A stretch of 64,000 nt of DNA from Panicum virgatum (lineage: Eukaryota > Streptophyta > Magnoliopsida > Poales > Poaceae), in the NCBI RefSeq assembly GCF_016808335.1, contig NC_053138.1, forward strand, positions 61,224,951-61,288,950. Reading direction: 5' to 3'. Of the stretch, positions 1-9,137 are shown in pieces. The notes under the pieces were generated by a model. That model was given only the letters and a program-made list of their open reading frames with translations. It ran no database searches and was not told where the DNA came from. The position numbers and the translations under genes were made by a program. The stretch's first letter is position 1; every line of letters begins with the position of its first letter.

Positions 1-2321
1 GACCTCGCCGTCCTGTACATAGTGTACCTGGCTTTCCCTGGGGTGTCCGTCACCTCGGAGGGCCTGCGGGAAGCCTGGGTGCCGCTGATGAGCGAGCTCA
101 CGGGCGGCGCCGCCGCCTCGCCGCTGCGGCTCGCCAACGGCAGCACGCCGTACTCGAGCTCGCAGGAGATGTACGGGCTGGCGCAGTGCACGAGGGACCT
201 CAACGCCAGCGAGTGCGCGCGGTGCATCGGCAGCTACGTCAGCCAGCTGGGGAAGCTGTTCCCCAACAACTCCGGCGGCGTCGTCAAGGGGTACAGCTGC
301 TACCTGCGCTACCAGGTGGCTGCGCTCGACATCACCCTGCCGCCTGCGCCGGCGCCGGCGCCGCCAGCTCCAGGTGAACATTCGATCGACGCAGACCTCA
401 CCTTTATCGATTGACGACATTTCATTTGCGAGGCACCTTCACTCCACAGGGCCTTCATCGTCTTCCAAGACGGGGATCGTCATTGGCGTGTCCGTCTCCG
501 TTGGTTCCGTCTCGATCTTGATGGTTCTGAGCTTCTCCGCGTGGCTTCTTCTCCGGTGGCGGCGGCGGAAGATGGCTAACCTCCACGAGGAAACAAGGGC
601 GATGGAAGACGAGTTCGAGAAAGGGACCGGGCCAAAGCGGTTCCGCTACGGGGAGCTCGTCCTTGCCACGGACAACTTCTCGGACAGGCAGAAGCTCGGA
701 GAAGGCGGGTTCGGGTCGGTGTACAGGGGATTCCTGAGGGAGATGAACCTTCACGTCGCCATCAAGAGGGTGTCCAAGGGCTCCAAGCAAGGGAGGAAGG
801 AGTACGCCTCGGAGGTGAGGATCATCAGCCGGCTGAGGCACCGTCACCTGGTGCAGCTCGTCGGCTGGTGTCACGGCGGTGGCGATCTCCTCCTCGTCTA
901 CGAGCTGATGCCCAACGGCAGCCTCGACAAACATCTATATAGTGGAGATAACAAATTATCATGGTCACTCAGGCAAGTGTTTACGGCTATATAGTGTTTA
1001 CGATTTTTTCCACTAAGCATCTCGTGTTTTCTAAGGGGAAAAAATCTAATTTATACCTTCGATCTATAAAACTAAGCCCGAATTTCAACCTTCAACTACG
1101 AAACCGGAGAATATAGGTTATCCGACTGTTGAAACCGAACAAATTTGATTCTTTAGGTGGTTTCTATTTTGTGAAAATTAAAAATATTCTTTTATACTAA
1201 AAAATTCAAAGTAATTCATTTAGATAAAAAAATGAAATGTGTATCAAAAGTTTTCTTAGCGCAATACTTGTCAGCTATTCAAATTTCGTCCTTTAGGGGA
1301 TTTTTCATTTTTTAGAATAACTAAGATTCAAATAAATAGAGCAATAATAGATAGGTTAATTTTTTTTTAGAAAATTTGGTACTAGCTATTTTCATATTTT
1401 TTTATTCAAAATGAATTAGTTTTGATTGTTTAAATCTAATTAGAATTTATTTTTTTCCAAAAATTACATAAAATCACGTTTCGAAACCACACAAGGGCTA
1501 AATTTGCCCAATTTCGACAGTTCGATATCCTCTATTATCCAGTTTTATAGTTGAAAAAAATTAAATTTTTGTGACAGTTCAAGAGCGTGAACTCTAACTT
1601 TTCCTTTTTGTACACGAGATCCTCCTCGGCGATTCTTCAACATCATGTATTGTGCAGGCACAAGATTGTTCTCGAGATCGCCTCGGCGATTCTTTACCTG
1701 CACCAAGAGTGGGAGCAGTGCGTCATGCACAGGGACATCAAGCCGAGCAACGTGATGCTGGACGCCTCCTTCACCGCCAAGCTCGGCGACTTCGGGCTCG
1801 CCAGGCTCGTCGACCACGCCCGGGGCTCCCACACCACGGTGCTCGCCGGCACGCTGGGGTACATGGACCCAGAGTGCAGGGTGAGAGGCCGGGCCAGCGC
1901 CCAGTCCGACGTCTACAGCTTCGGCGTCGTCCTCCTCGAGGTCGCGTGCGGCCGGGGCCCCGCCGTCGTGCTCGGCGACGACGCCGTGATCCACCTGTCG
2001 CGGCACGTCTCGGAGCTCCACGGCCAGGGAAGCGTCCTCGACGCCGCCGACCCGCGGCTTGGCGGGGAGTTCGACGCCCGGGAGATGGAGAGCGTGCTGG
2101 TGGCCGGGCTCTGGTGTACGCAGGGCGGCCGGAACACGAGGCCGTCCATCAGGCAGGTCCTCGCCGTGCTGCGGTTCGAGCTGCCGCTGCCGTGCCTCCT
2201 CCCTGTCCCTGAGAGGGCGCCGGTGGTGGCGTACACGCCGCCGGCTGGCCTGCTGATGAACTCTGATCCATCTTCTCATGATGGGACAAACAGCACCTCT
2301 GCAATGTCAACAAGTGTCTAG
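1..2321 (+). CDS. DUF26 receptor-like kinase, 5' partial
   Basis: Membrane receptor kinase, open to the left edge of the window, so the signal peptide and first DUF26 domain are missing. Proposed exons are 1-373, 450-972 and 1658-2321 (stop). Exon 1 encodes a DUF26/Gnk2 cysteine motif (CTRDLNASECARC, then YSCYLRYQ) and a proline/alanine-rich stalk. Exon 2 holds a transmembrane segment (about 470-560, basic stop RWRRRK), the Gly-rich loop GEGGFGSVY and the VAIK lysine. Exon 3 holds HRDIKPSN (RD type), DFG and the C lobe, ending in a short Ser/Thr tail. Intron 1 is 76 bp, GT-AG. Intron 2 is 685 bp and begins with GC. All junctions keep frame. The kinase half looks like L-type lectin receptor kinases (GTLGYMDPEC, SDVYSFGVVLLE) rather than ordinary CRKs. 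DUF26 domains of this kind bind mannose in ginkbilobin; the ligand here is unknown. No lesion is seen. Confidence 0.85.
973..1657 (+). other. GC-AG intron in the DUF26 kinase gene
   Basis: The exon ends ...CTCAG and the next bases are GCAAGT, the classical strong context for a GC donor. The intron is AT-rich and ends TTGTGCAG before GCACAAG. Joining 972 to 1658 rebuilds an Arg codon and continues the kinase N lobe into the HKIVLEIASAILYLHQEW stretch without a gap. The GT at 977-978 would break the frame. Confidence 0.75.
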
Positions 2322-2394
2322 CGGCTGTTGGGAATGATCTTGTGTCTTAACCTTGCGCTATGATGATGCCTAGTTCATCTTTATTTGTGTTGTG

Positions 2395-2815
2395 AACAGA
2401 TTTTGAATGTCATGCAGATCACTTATTGCCATTCCGTCACACCCATAGTCACCGGAACGCCGTTCCGAGGATGGGAACGGGGAACATTTCCGTCCCTGCA
2501 GTGTAAAAATCCATCCCAAATGCCGTTCCCTATTCCCTGTTTTTTGATCCGCCATCCCGGGAACTTTGGTGACAATGGTCACACCATATCAATTCTCTAG
2601 CCATCATCCACCGTCAGAGCCACCGCTGGCGGTACTGATTGTCATAGGTGTGCCAAAGCTGGAGGAGCTGCCGATCACAGAACAGGAAACAACGCATTGG
2701 CCACCAGTGGCGCAAGGCGTGCTGCGACGGCCGGCGTCCTCGCCGGAAGGATGGGCAGCGTGGCATCGAACCGGGGCGTGTTCACTGCGTGCCAGACATC
2801 TAGTCTCGACCGTCT
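2395..2815 (-). pseudogene. 3' tail of a receptor kinase gene, relic
   Basis: On the minus strand this stretch encodes EDAGRRSTPCATGGQC and neighbouring sequence, matching the C-terminal tail of the kinase at 15489-16633 (EDAGRRSTPCAAGGRC). The similarity continues into the 3' flank: 2395-2440 matches 4475-4520. No kinase domain follows, so it is only the last part of a third family copy. A 134-bp hAT MITE (2444-2577) interrupts it. It lies head-on to the intact kinase ending at 2321, which suggests inverted duplication in this cluster. Confidence 0.6.
2444..2577. mobile_element. hAT-type MITE with 8-bp TSD
   Basis: The element is flanked by perfect GTCACACC duplications at 2436-2443 and 2578-2585. 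The ends are imperfect inverted repeats: CATAGTCACC at the left and, read inverted, CATTGTCACC at the right. It is 134 bp and non-coding. The empty site is visible in the paralogous stretch near 4515, where CCGTCACACCATAA is uninterrupted. An 8-bp duplication with CA-starting termini fits the hAT superfamily. Confidence 0.75.
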
Positions 2816-2871
2816 GTGTACCCCTACTGCAAACTGATGCAAGATACACGAATTGTCACGAAATGGACGTA

Positions 2872-3064
2872 CATGTTAGATAACTTGGCGTGACGCTGGC
2901 CCCTAGGGTTTCTCGTGTATTATGCCTCTAGGTAGACCACCCTAGGCGATACAAGGATTCTCGTGTATTATTATGCCTCTAGGTAGACCACCTAGGGTTT
3001 TCACTTGGATCCTCACCCAAAACAAAATTCTCACGTTAGATAACTTGGCATGACGCTGGCCCCA
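2872..3064 (+). repeat. Short direct repeats in the kinase 3' flank
   Basis: GTTAGATAACTTGGC[G/A]TGACGCTGGCCCC occurs at 2875-2903 and 3035-3063. Between them a unit of about 38 bp with TTCTCGTGTATTATG and CTAGGTAGACCACC occurs twice (2910-2946 and 2958-2997). No coding function is seen. Confidence 0.6.
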
Positions 3065-3314
3065 TCAAAACTCATGTGCGCTCTGTAATGGCCCCTTGGA
3101 AACTGGAGAACACCTTTGTTTGCTTTGCCCTTTCGCCAAGACGATTTGGATTCAGGTTGCCACAAGTGAGAACTTCACGATTGTCCATAGCAATCCACCT
3201 GATGACCGTGCTGGCATTACTGAGTGGTGGGAGAAGACAGGTTTGAGGTTATGCCGGTGTTTTTTTACCACCGGCTAGTAATTCTCGTGTATTGGGTGAG
3301 GATCCAAGTGAAAA
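2998..3314. repeat. 23-bp inverted repeat bracketing a LINE fragment
   Basis: The 23 bases at 2998-3020 are exactly the reverse complement of 3292-3314 (TTTTCACTTGGATCC core). The enclosed 270 bp carry a LINE-derived coding scrap. The repeat could be the arms of a small foldback element that took up the fragment, or a local inverted duplication. No target duplication could be defined. Confidence 0.5.
3063..3280 (+). pseudogene. LINE reverse-transcriptase zinc-binding (zf-RVT) fragment
   Basis: The frame reads CALCNGPLETGEHLCLLC followed by PFAKTIW, the typical zf-RVT motif found downstream of reverse transcriptase in plant non-LTR retrotransposons, then an EWWEK motif. Only this piece is present, with no start codon and no poly(A) tail nearby. 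A second LINE piece lies at 4160-4470 on the opposite strand. Confidence 0.7.
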
Positions 3315-3316
3315 TT

Positions 3317-3808
3317 TTGCACTTATTTTCTGCTGGATCTTGCCAAATGATGAGTTGGTTTTGAAGGCTGCTGCAGGAGCCTAGAATTTGTGCACGGTAT
3401 GGTGATTTTGTTGAATAGAGTCCACTGCTCGTCCATTTTCAGGTAATTTTATCAGGGAACTCTGGCAGCAAATGCACATCCTGCACACGAATCCAAAGCG
3501 AGACAAATTCTTCAACATGTGTGGCAGATGTGATCTTACCCCGCAGTGCCTTGATCCATGTATTGTTGCTCAATTCTTGCTTCACGGTTCTGTTCTTTCT
3601 TTTCACTGGCACAATAAGTGCGGCACAAGGTTCCTCGGTGCCTCCCTATCCAACCAACTGCTATGCCAAAATTTCGTCCTATGACCAATGGTAACTATAG
3701 TGGAGGCGTTGAAAAGGAAGCGGCTAGGGGTGGAGTCGTCGTGGTCAGCTGACAACGATGATTTCTAGAAATCAGTGACAAATCATTATTATGTTTTGTT
3801 CATCAAGG
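3317..3808. other. Spacer without recognised gene
   Basis: Short open stretches only. A 70-codon frame at 3472-3684 has no recognisable motif and no gene context. It may be more decayed repeat sequence. Confidence 0.5.
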
Positions 3809-4160
3809 CCCTGTTTAGTTCCTTTTTGCAAAAACGCAAAAAGGTGTAAACTCTCAATTTGAAGTACTAAATGAAGTCTATTTACAAAACTTTTTGCACA
3901 GATGGATTGTAAATCGCGAGACGAATCTAATGATGCTAATTAATCCATGATTAATCAATAATTAGCGGATGATTACTGTAGCATCACTGTTGCAAATCAT
4001 GGATTAAGTAGGCTCATTAGATGCGTCTCGCGATTTACAGCCCAACCATGCAAAAAGTTTTGTAAATAGACTTCGTTTAGTACTTCAAATTAGCAAGATT
4101 CCTTTTCACTTTAATGCGTTTACGGCTTTTTTGCGTTTACGGGGTGGGATCTAAACACAC
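3809..4160. mobile_element. Tourist-like MITE, long hairpin
   Basis: The left end GGCCCTGTTTAGTTCC mirrors the right end GGATCTAAACACACCCC. The arms pair over most of the element: GTACTAAATGAAGTC with GACTTCGTTTAGTAC, and TGTAAATCGCGAGACG with CGTCTCGCGATTTACA. The size of about 350 bp and the GGGCCTGTTTAG-type end suit grass PIF/Harbinger (Tourist) MITEs. The exact target duplication is unclear. It separates the two LINE pieces. Confidence 0.75.
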
Positions 4161-4470
4161 CCCAAGTGAGCTGACAACACTTCCTAATGGAGCTGACACC
4201 GTCAGAACTCCATCACCTGGCTCCGCCCTGCGGTCCGTCTCATTGCATGGGACCTCCACACCTTGGCTTCCTCTCTCCATTCTTGCCACAGCCAGCATAG
4301 GCGTAGGCGCGTAGCGCTCTGCCAAGCTTGTCGAGGTCCAACACCCCAAGACCTCCCATGTCTTTGGGCCTGCTAACTGTTGGCCAATTCACCCAGCAAT
4401 GACCTCTATTGGCGTCGGATGTTGTCTATTTGTTTTCTTGCCCAAACTGCAAGGGAGAGCTGCCCAAGCT
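4160..4470 (-). pseudogene. LINE reverse-transcriptase C-terminal fragment
   Basis: On the minus strand, around 4309-4400, the translation includes VNWPTVSRPKDMGGLGVLDL and then GRALRLR...WLWQEW. This is the conserved stretch after the plant LINE reverse-transcriptase core and before the zf-RVT domain. It is degenerate and frameshifted and lies opposite in orientation to the zf-RVT scrap at 3063-3280. Confidence 0.6.
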
Positions 4471-4474
4471 ATGA

Positions 4475-4608
4475 CAGATTTTGAATATCAAGCAGATCCC
4501 TTATTGCCATTCCGTCACACCATAACAATCCCCTGCACATCATTGGAGCTGGCATCGGTGGCACTGATCGTCGCAGGTGTGCCGTAGAAGCTGCCGGTCA
4601 CAGGAAAC
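4475..4608 (-). pseudogene. Displaced 3' end of the kinase gene split by the copia element
   Basis: This is the other side of the copia insertion. Minus-strand sequence continues directly from the kinase at 15489 once the element and one GAAAC copy are removed, and it matches the relic at 2395-2650 (GGCACACCT...ATCAGT). The reading frame differs by a small indel from the 2.6-kb relic, so the tail may already have been altered before insertion. Confidence 0.65.
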
Positions 4609-6265
4609 TGAGGAACGAGCACTACTCACTCCTGGCTGTGATGAGTGAATTGTCAACCGTGCGGTGTGATCGAGTGTCGACGGTGAGCTGCCGTGGAGGT
4701 GCTGTGGCCAATGGACCGTGCGGTGGACGGCGGTGAAGGGCAGCCGGGACCGGAGCTCGGGCTGGGCGGCAGCTGTGGCGTCCACTCCTGGATCGAGGGC
4801 GCAAGTACCGGTGGATGGCGGGTTTCTTGGTTTGCGCCACAAAACCAAGCTGGCGGACGGCGGTTGAAGAAGCCAAGTCGTGGAGGTACGGGCGTCGGTC
4901 TCGGGACTGGCGGAGGTGACGGGCGTCGACGGCGTCTAGGGCCTCGCTGCGGGCGAGGAGGTGACGGGCATCGGGCGGCGTCTAGGGCCGTCAGAAGGCC
5001 GAGGCGGGAACGGCGTCCAGGGCCACGGCGTGGAGGCGGGAACCTTCCCATGCGTGGAGTTTTGGCGGTTTTCACAAAACCGGCCACCTCACCGGGTTTC
5101 GCGGACCCCTCAAAACCGCGGATCAGATCTGCATCGATGTAGCGGCATCGCGGAGAAGGCTTCGAGTCGAAGAAAGAAACTCCGCCGTCGGATGAGATCT
5201 TGTACCCTTTCCGGTTTTGCCCCTACGGGCGTTTTAGTGTACGAGTCAGGGTAGAGGTCATTTCTGGGAAGGGACCGGTCTGACCGATCTGTGAGACCGG
5301 TCTGACCGGTCGCCCCCGAGGTCGTATAAATACATCTCACCTGCCCCCTTGGACAGGTGAGCCTCCAAGCCACGAGTCTTTTCTGTTTTTCCTTGCTCCT
5401 CTCTCTGTTCTAGGGTTAGGCCGAGGTCTCCATGGCAAAGTGGTCTAGATTATAGCTAGGTCCATAAATTTGAGAGGGTGGATGAATGGGTGGAGGTCTA
5501 GCTCTTGTATAGCTGAATTCCTCTATAAATCACGATGAATTTGATTGAAATCGAGGACCCTTTTGAGCAGCTCTCTTGCTTTCCCGTTCATCTTTTGTTC
5601 TTGGATTGATTTCCTCTCTTTTGGTGGTTTTTGGTATCAAATCTTTCTCTTGGTGGGTTTCGGGACTCCGTGATTTGCATCTCGACCATCTAGCCGAGAG
5701 CTAAACCCCCGAGAATCACGAGTCCCTCTGATTGAGGTTTTTGGAGTTTTTGGAAAACCCTCTTTTGCATCTTTCCCCCTCGAAATTCTAGTGATCCTTT
5801 GCGTTTTGGGTTAATTCTTTTTGTGGAGAGGTTCGTCTCTATCCCAGGAACCTCCCTGCAAATTTTGAGACCATTTGGTGATGATTTGAACGAGTAATTT
5901 TGAAATCACCTCAAGTTCGCGGGCTGGAATTCTGTTCTGGGCAGAAACGGTCTGACCGGTCGGAGCAACCGGTCTGACCGGTCTGGAATTTCAAATCCAG
6001 CCCGACCGGTCTGACCGGCCTGAGCGAGCGGTCTGACCGGGCCCTGACTGTGAGATTTGCAGTTTTTCTCGATCGCTTCCGTGTTTTCTCTCGCTCGTTC
6101 CTAGGGCTGATTTGTGTTGGTTTAGCTCTTCTATAGCTACTCCACACTTCATCTAGGACTTGAGGGTTTGTGGTGATTTTCGGGATATAGGCCGACGGAT
6201 CGATTTCGAAAGAAATTTTGATCGGCTCCCATTCACCCCCTCTGGTTGCCAGCTTCGGTCCCTCA
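4609..6265 (+). repeat. Copia 5' LTR (1657 bp)
   Basis: Starts TGAGGAACGAGC and ends GGTCCCTCA directly before the PBS. It is near-identical to 13805-15488. A TATA box (TATAAATA, 5325-5332) lies after a CCCCCGAGG stretch and should define the U3/R border. Clusters of the near-palindrome ACCGGTCTGACCGGT lie at 5272-5312 and 5947-6042. Relative to the 3' LTR it lacks 36 bp near 4669, has 31 extra bp near 5277 and lacks 22 bp near 5960. Confidence 0.92.
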
Positions 6266-6267
6266 AT

Positions 6268-6286
6268 TGGTATCAGAGCTTGGTTA
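6268..6286 (+). other. Primer-binding site, initiator tRNA-Met
   Basis: TGGTATCAGAGCTTGGTTA follows the 5' LTR after two bases. TGGTATCAGAGC is the complement of the 3' end of plant initiator Met tRNA, the usual copia primer. Confidence 0.9.
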
Positions 6287-6329
6287 AGATTTTCATTACC
6301 CTAACCGGTTCGAAAACCATTTGGCGACC

Positions 6330-9137
6330 ATGGTGAGTCTTGGTAAGATCACTGTGTTTACCGGCGAGGACTATGCCTACTGGAAGGTTCGCATGCAGGC
6401 CTTCTTGCATAGCTTAGGAGCCGAGGTTTGGGATATAACAAAGAATCAGGTTTACGAGGTGCTTGCTGTTCGGACCACTCCTCTGCAAGTGACCGAGCAC
6501 GAGGCTAACGCCAAGGCTGTCAATGCCTTGTTTGCTGGCATTTCTCGAGCGGAGTTCTCACGCGTCCAGGGTTTTTAGGAAGCCCACAAGGTTTGGACGT
6601 GCCTTGAGAACTACCACAAGGGCACACCTTAGGTTAAGGCTAGGCTTTTCGAGACTCACCGGCGTGAATATGAGAACTTCACACAAGGGCCGGGTGAGAG
6701 CATTGGTGACACGTTCAGTCGGTTTCAATCGATTGTGAATAAAGTCAGTGCGAACAGATCTGCTGATGCCCTTGACTACACAGAGTATGAGAAGGCTCTC
6801 AAGTTGCTCTACGCACTTGACGGCTCTGTGTGGGATCTCAAGGTGAACACGATCATTGAGTTTGCAGGCTATGAGACTCTGACCGTGAATGAGCTCTTCA
6901 GCAAGCTCAAGGCCACCGAGGTGGATAACCAGACATGAGCCAAGCTCAATGGTGCCCCTTCTTCCAAGAGCATCGCTCTTGTGACTGGCCCAGGTGGATC
7001 GAGCTCTAACGCTAACCCTGCTCTTGGCTTTTCTCTTGCCTCTTTGCCTTCTGTTATAGATGAGCAGCTAGAGACGCTGGGCGACGACGACTTGTGCCTC
7101 CTCATCAACAAGTTCCAGCATGTCTACCACAACAGGCAGAGGAGGAAGAACCCCGGGTGCTACCACTGCGGCAATCCGAACCACTTTGTCGCCGACTGCC
7201 CCAAGAAGTCCGGCGGTGGCCAGAACAACAACCTCGACTACTACCGCCACCGCGACCGCGACGAGGTAGGCTCCAACAAGGAGCGTCGGCGCCACAAGCA
7301 CCGCAGTCGTGATCGGGGAGGGCGCTTCGACAAGGAGTCGTTCAAGAAGCGCTTCCAGTACAAGGCCAAGAAGCGGGAGAAGGCTTTCCTGGCGCAGCTT
7401 AGCGACCTCGACAAGAGCTCCGACATCGACCGCTCTTCTTCACCGACCTCCGACGACGATGACAAGAAGAAGAAGAAGAAGCGGGACAAGGAAGCCACCG
7501 GCTTCATCGGCGTTTGCTTGGCGGCCGGTCGGCACAAGAGCTTCTGCATCATGGCGGGTGAGGCCAATGGTGCTCGTGCGTCTCCAGGTGGACATGCTAC
7601 ACCGACGCACGACGACTCTTCTTCTGGATCCGAGAGCGATTCAGAGGTAAACTCCACTATCGACCTGCTTGATACCGAGGTTAGGGAGTTGTACGCCGCT
7701 CTCGACAATTAGAAAAGGCTGCTCAAGGAAGCAGCTAGAGAGCGTAAGAAGCTTAGGGCTGAGCTGGCTTGTGCTAGAGAGAAATCTGGTGAGGATGAGT
7801 GCGCTGGCTGCATATCTCACATGAATGATCTTATTGCTCTCCGTGCCAAGCATGATGAGAACGTTGCGAACATGGATGTTGCCAAGACTTCGCTTGCTGA
7901 CGTGTCTCACGAGCTTGCTAGGGCCAAGCATGAACTTGAACTGGCCAAGGACGCTCCTATTGTTAGTGATGTGCTTGAATGTGATGAGTGCTCCATCTTT
8001 AAGTCTGATCTAGCTTTTTTGCAGTCTAAGTTTGATACTGTTGTGTGTGAGCTAGAGGAGCTTAGATCTAGGCCTGTTCTACTTGGTGCTTGTAAGCTTT
8101 GTCCCACGCTTAGGTCGGAGCTAGATGAGAAGAACGCCTTGATTAAGTCTTTGGGGAAGACTAAGGTCGTGGAGTCTAGCCTACCTATTGATTGTCATGT
8201 TTGGCCTGGTCTGATTTCTGATCTGGATAATCTTGCGTTAGAGAAAACCAATTTGGAGAATGAGAACACATACCTTAGGGCGATTCTTAGTCGGGTTTCT
8301 AGTAGTGAGTCGCAGTTGGGCATGATGATCAAGCAGTTTAAGTGTGGTGATGGATTTGGGGTCGGTTACACCTACACGAAGTGAGACTTTGACAAGCTGT
8401 ATGGTAAGATCGACAAGGCTGCTGGAGTTCCTAGTGCTTTAAACACTGCTATTACGAGCACACAGCCTTCGCTTGTCGACCCCGTGGATGGTGTGGTTAA
8501 AGAACCATCAAAAGCACCTTCACAGAAGCAGGTTTGGGTTCCAAGGCCCAATGAGCTGAGGAATCCCCTCGATACGCACCCTGCTGCCGCAGCCCAGGTT
8601 GCCCAGAAGAAGGGGGCTGCTCCTCCCCGTCCAAAGGCAAGGCCTCCACCTCCCAAGAGAGAGGTGAGGTACCACTGCGAGTACTGTCACAGAGACGGTC
8701 ACCTGGAGGAGTTTTTCTTCAGGAGGAAGAGGGTTGTGAGGCATGAGCAGGAGAGACGTAACTCGGACATGTACTCTGCTCGAGTGCATGGCCCTCCTCG
8801 GCGTGGTGGTAGGCAAGATGCTAGGGCGCGCCGTGTAGGTGGAGGACAGGGAGACGGTGGTGGTTACCGTGCTCCAACAGGTGGTCGCTTTGCCGGTCGT
8901 GCTCCTGTTCATTCTCAGTACGGCTATGGACCACGAGACCAAGGCTTTGGAGGAGGTTACGATGCACCACGCTTTCCTCGCGGTGGTGGTCGTCAGCCTC
9001 GCGGTAGACGGGACGGGGGATACGCTTTTCCTGATTTTGCTAACCCTTCTGTAGAGCAAATGGCTCGACACTGGTTTGCTTCACACTTTGCTAACCCCAG
9101 TGTTGAGACATTTGCTCACCCTTTGTCTCACTACTGA
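6330..9137 (+). pseudogene. gag: Copia gag, with in-frame stops
   Basis: The ATG lies at 6330 in ACCATGG. The order of parts is an N-terminal Gag domain (FTGEDYAYWKVRMQ... EYEKALKLLYALDGSVW), a zinc knuckle CYHCGNPNHFVADC at about 7159-7200, a Lys/Arg/Asp-rich linker, a coiled coil (7740-8330, heptad-like, with CxxC pairs ECDEC and CKLC), a second knuckle-like CEYCHRDGHLEEF lacking the last Cys (8672-8712), and a Gly/Arg-rich tail. Stops fall at 6576, 6631, 6936, 7710 and 8382, all in one frame, most explained by single C-to-T changes. The last stop, 9135-9137, is followed by pol in another frame. Confidence 0.85.

Noticed and set aside
1545..2279. 244-codon minus-strand open frame opposite the DUF26 kinase
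   Set aside because: Shadow frame caused by GC-rich third positions of the kinase exon.
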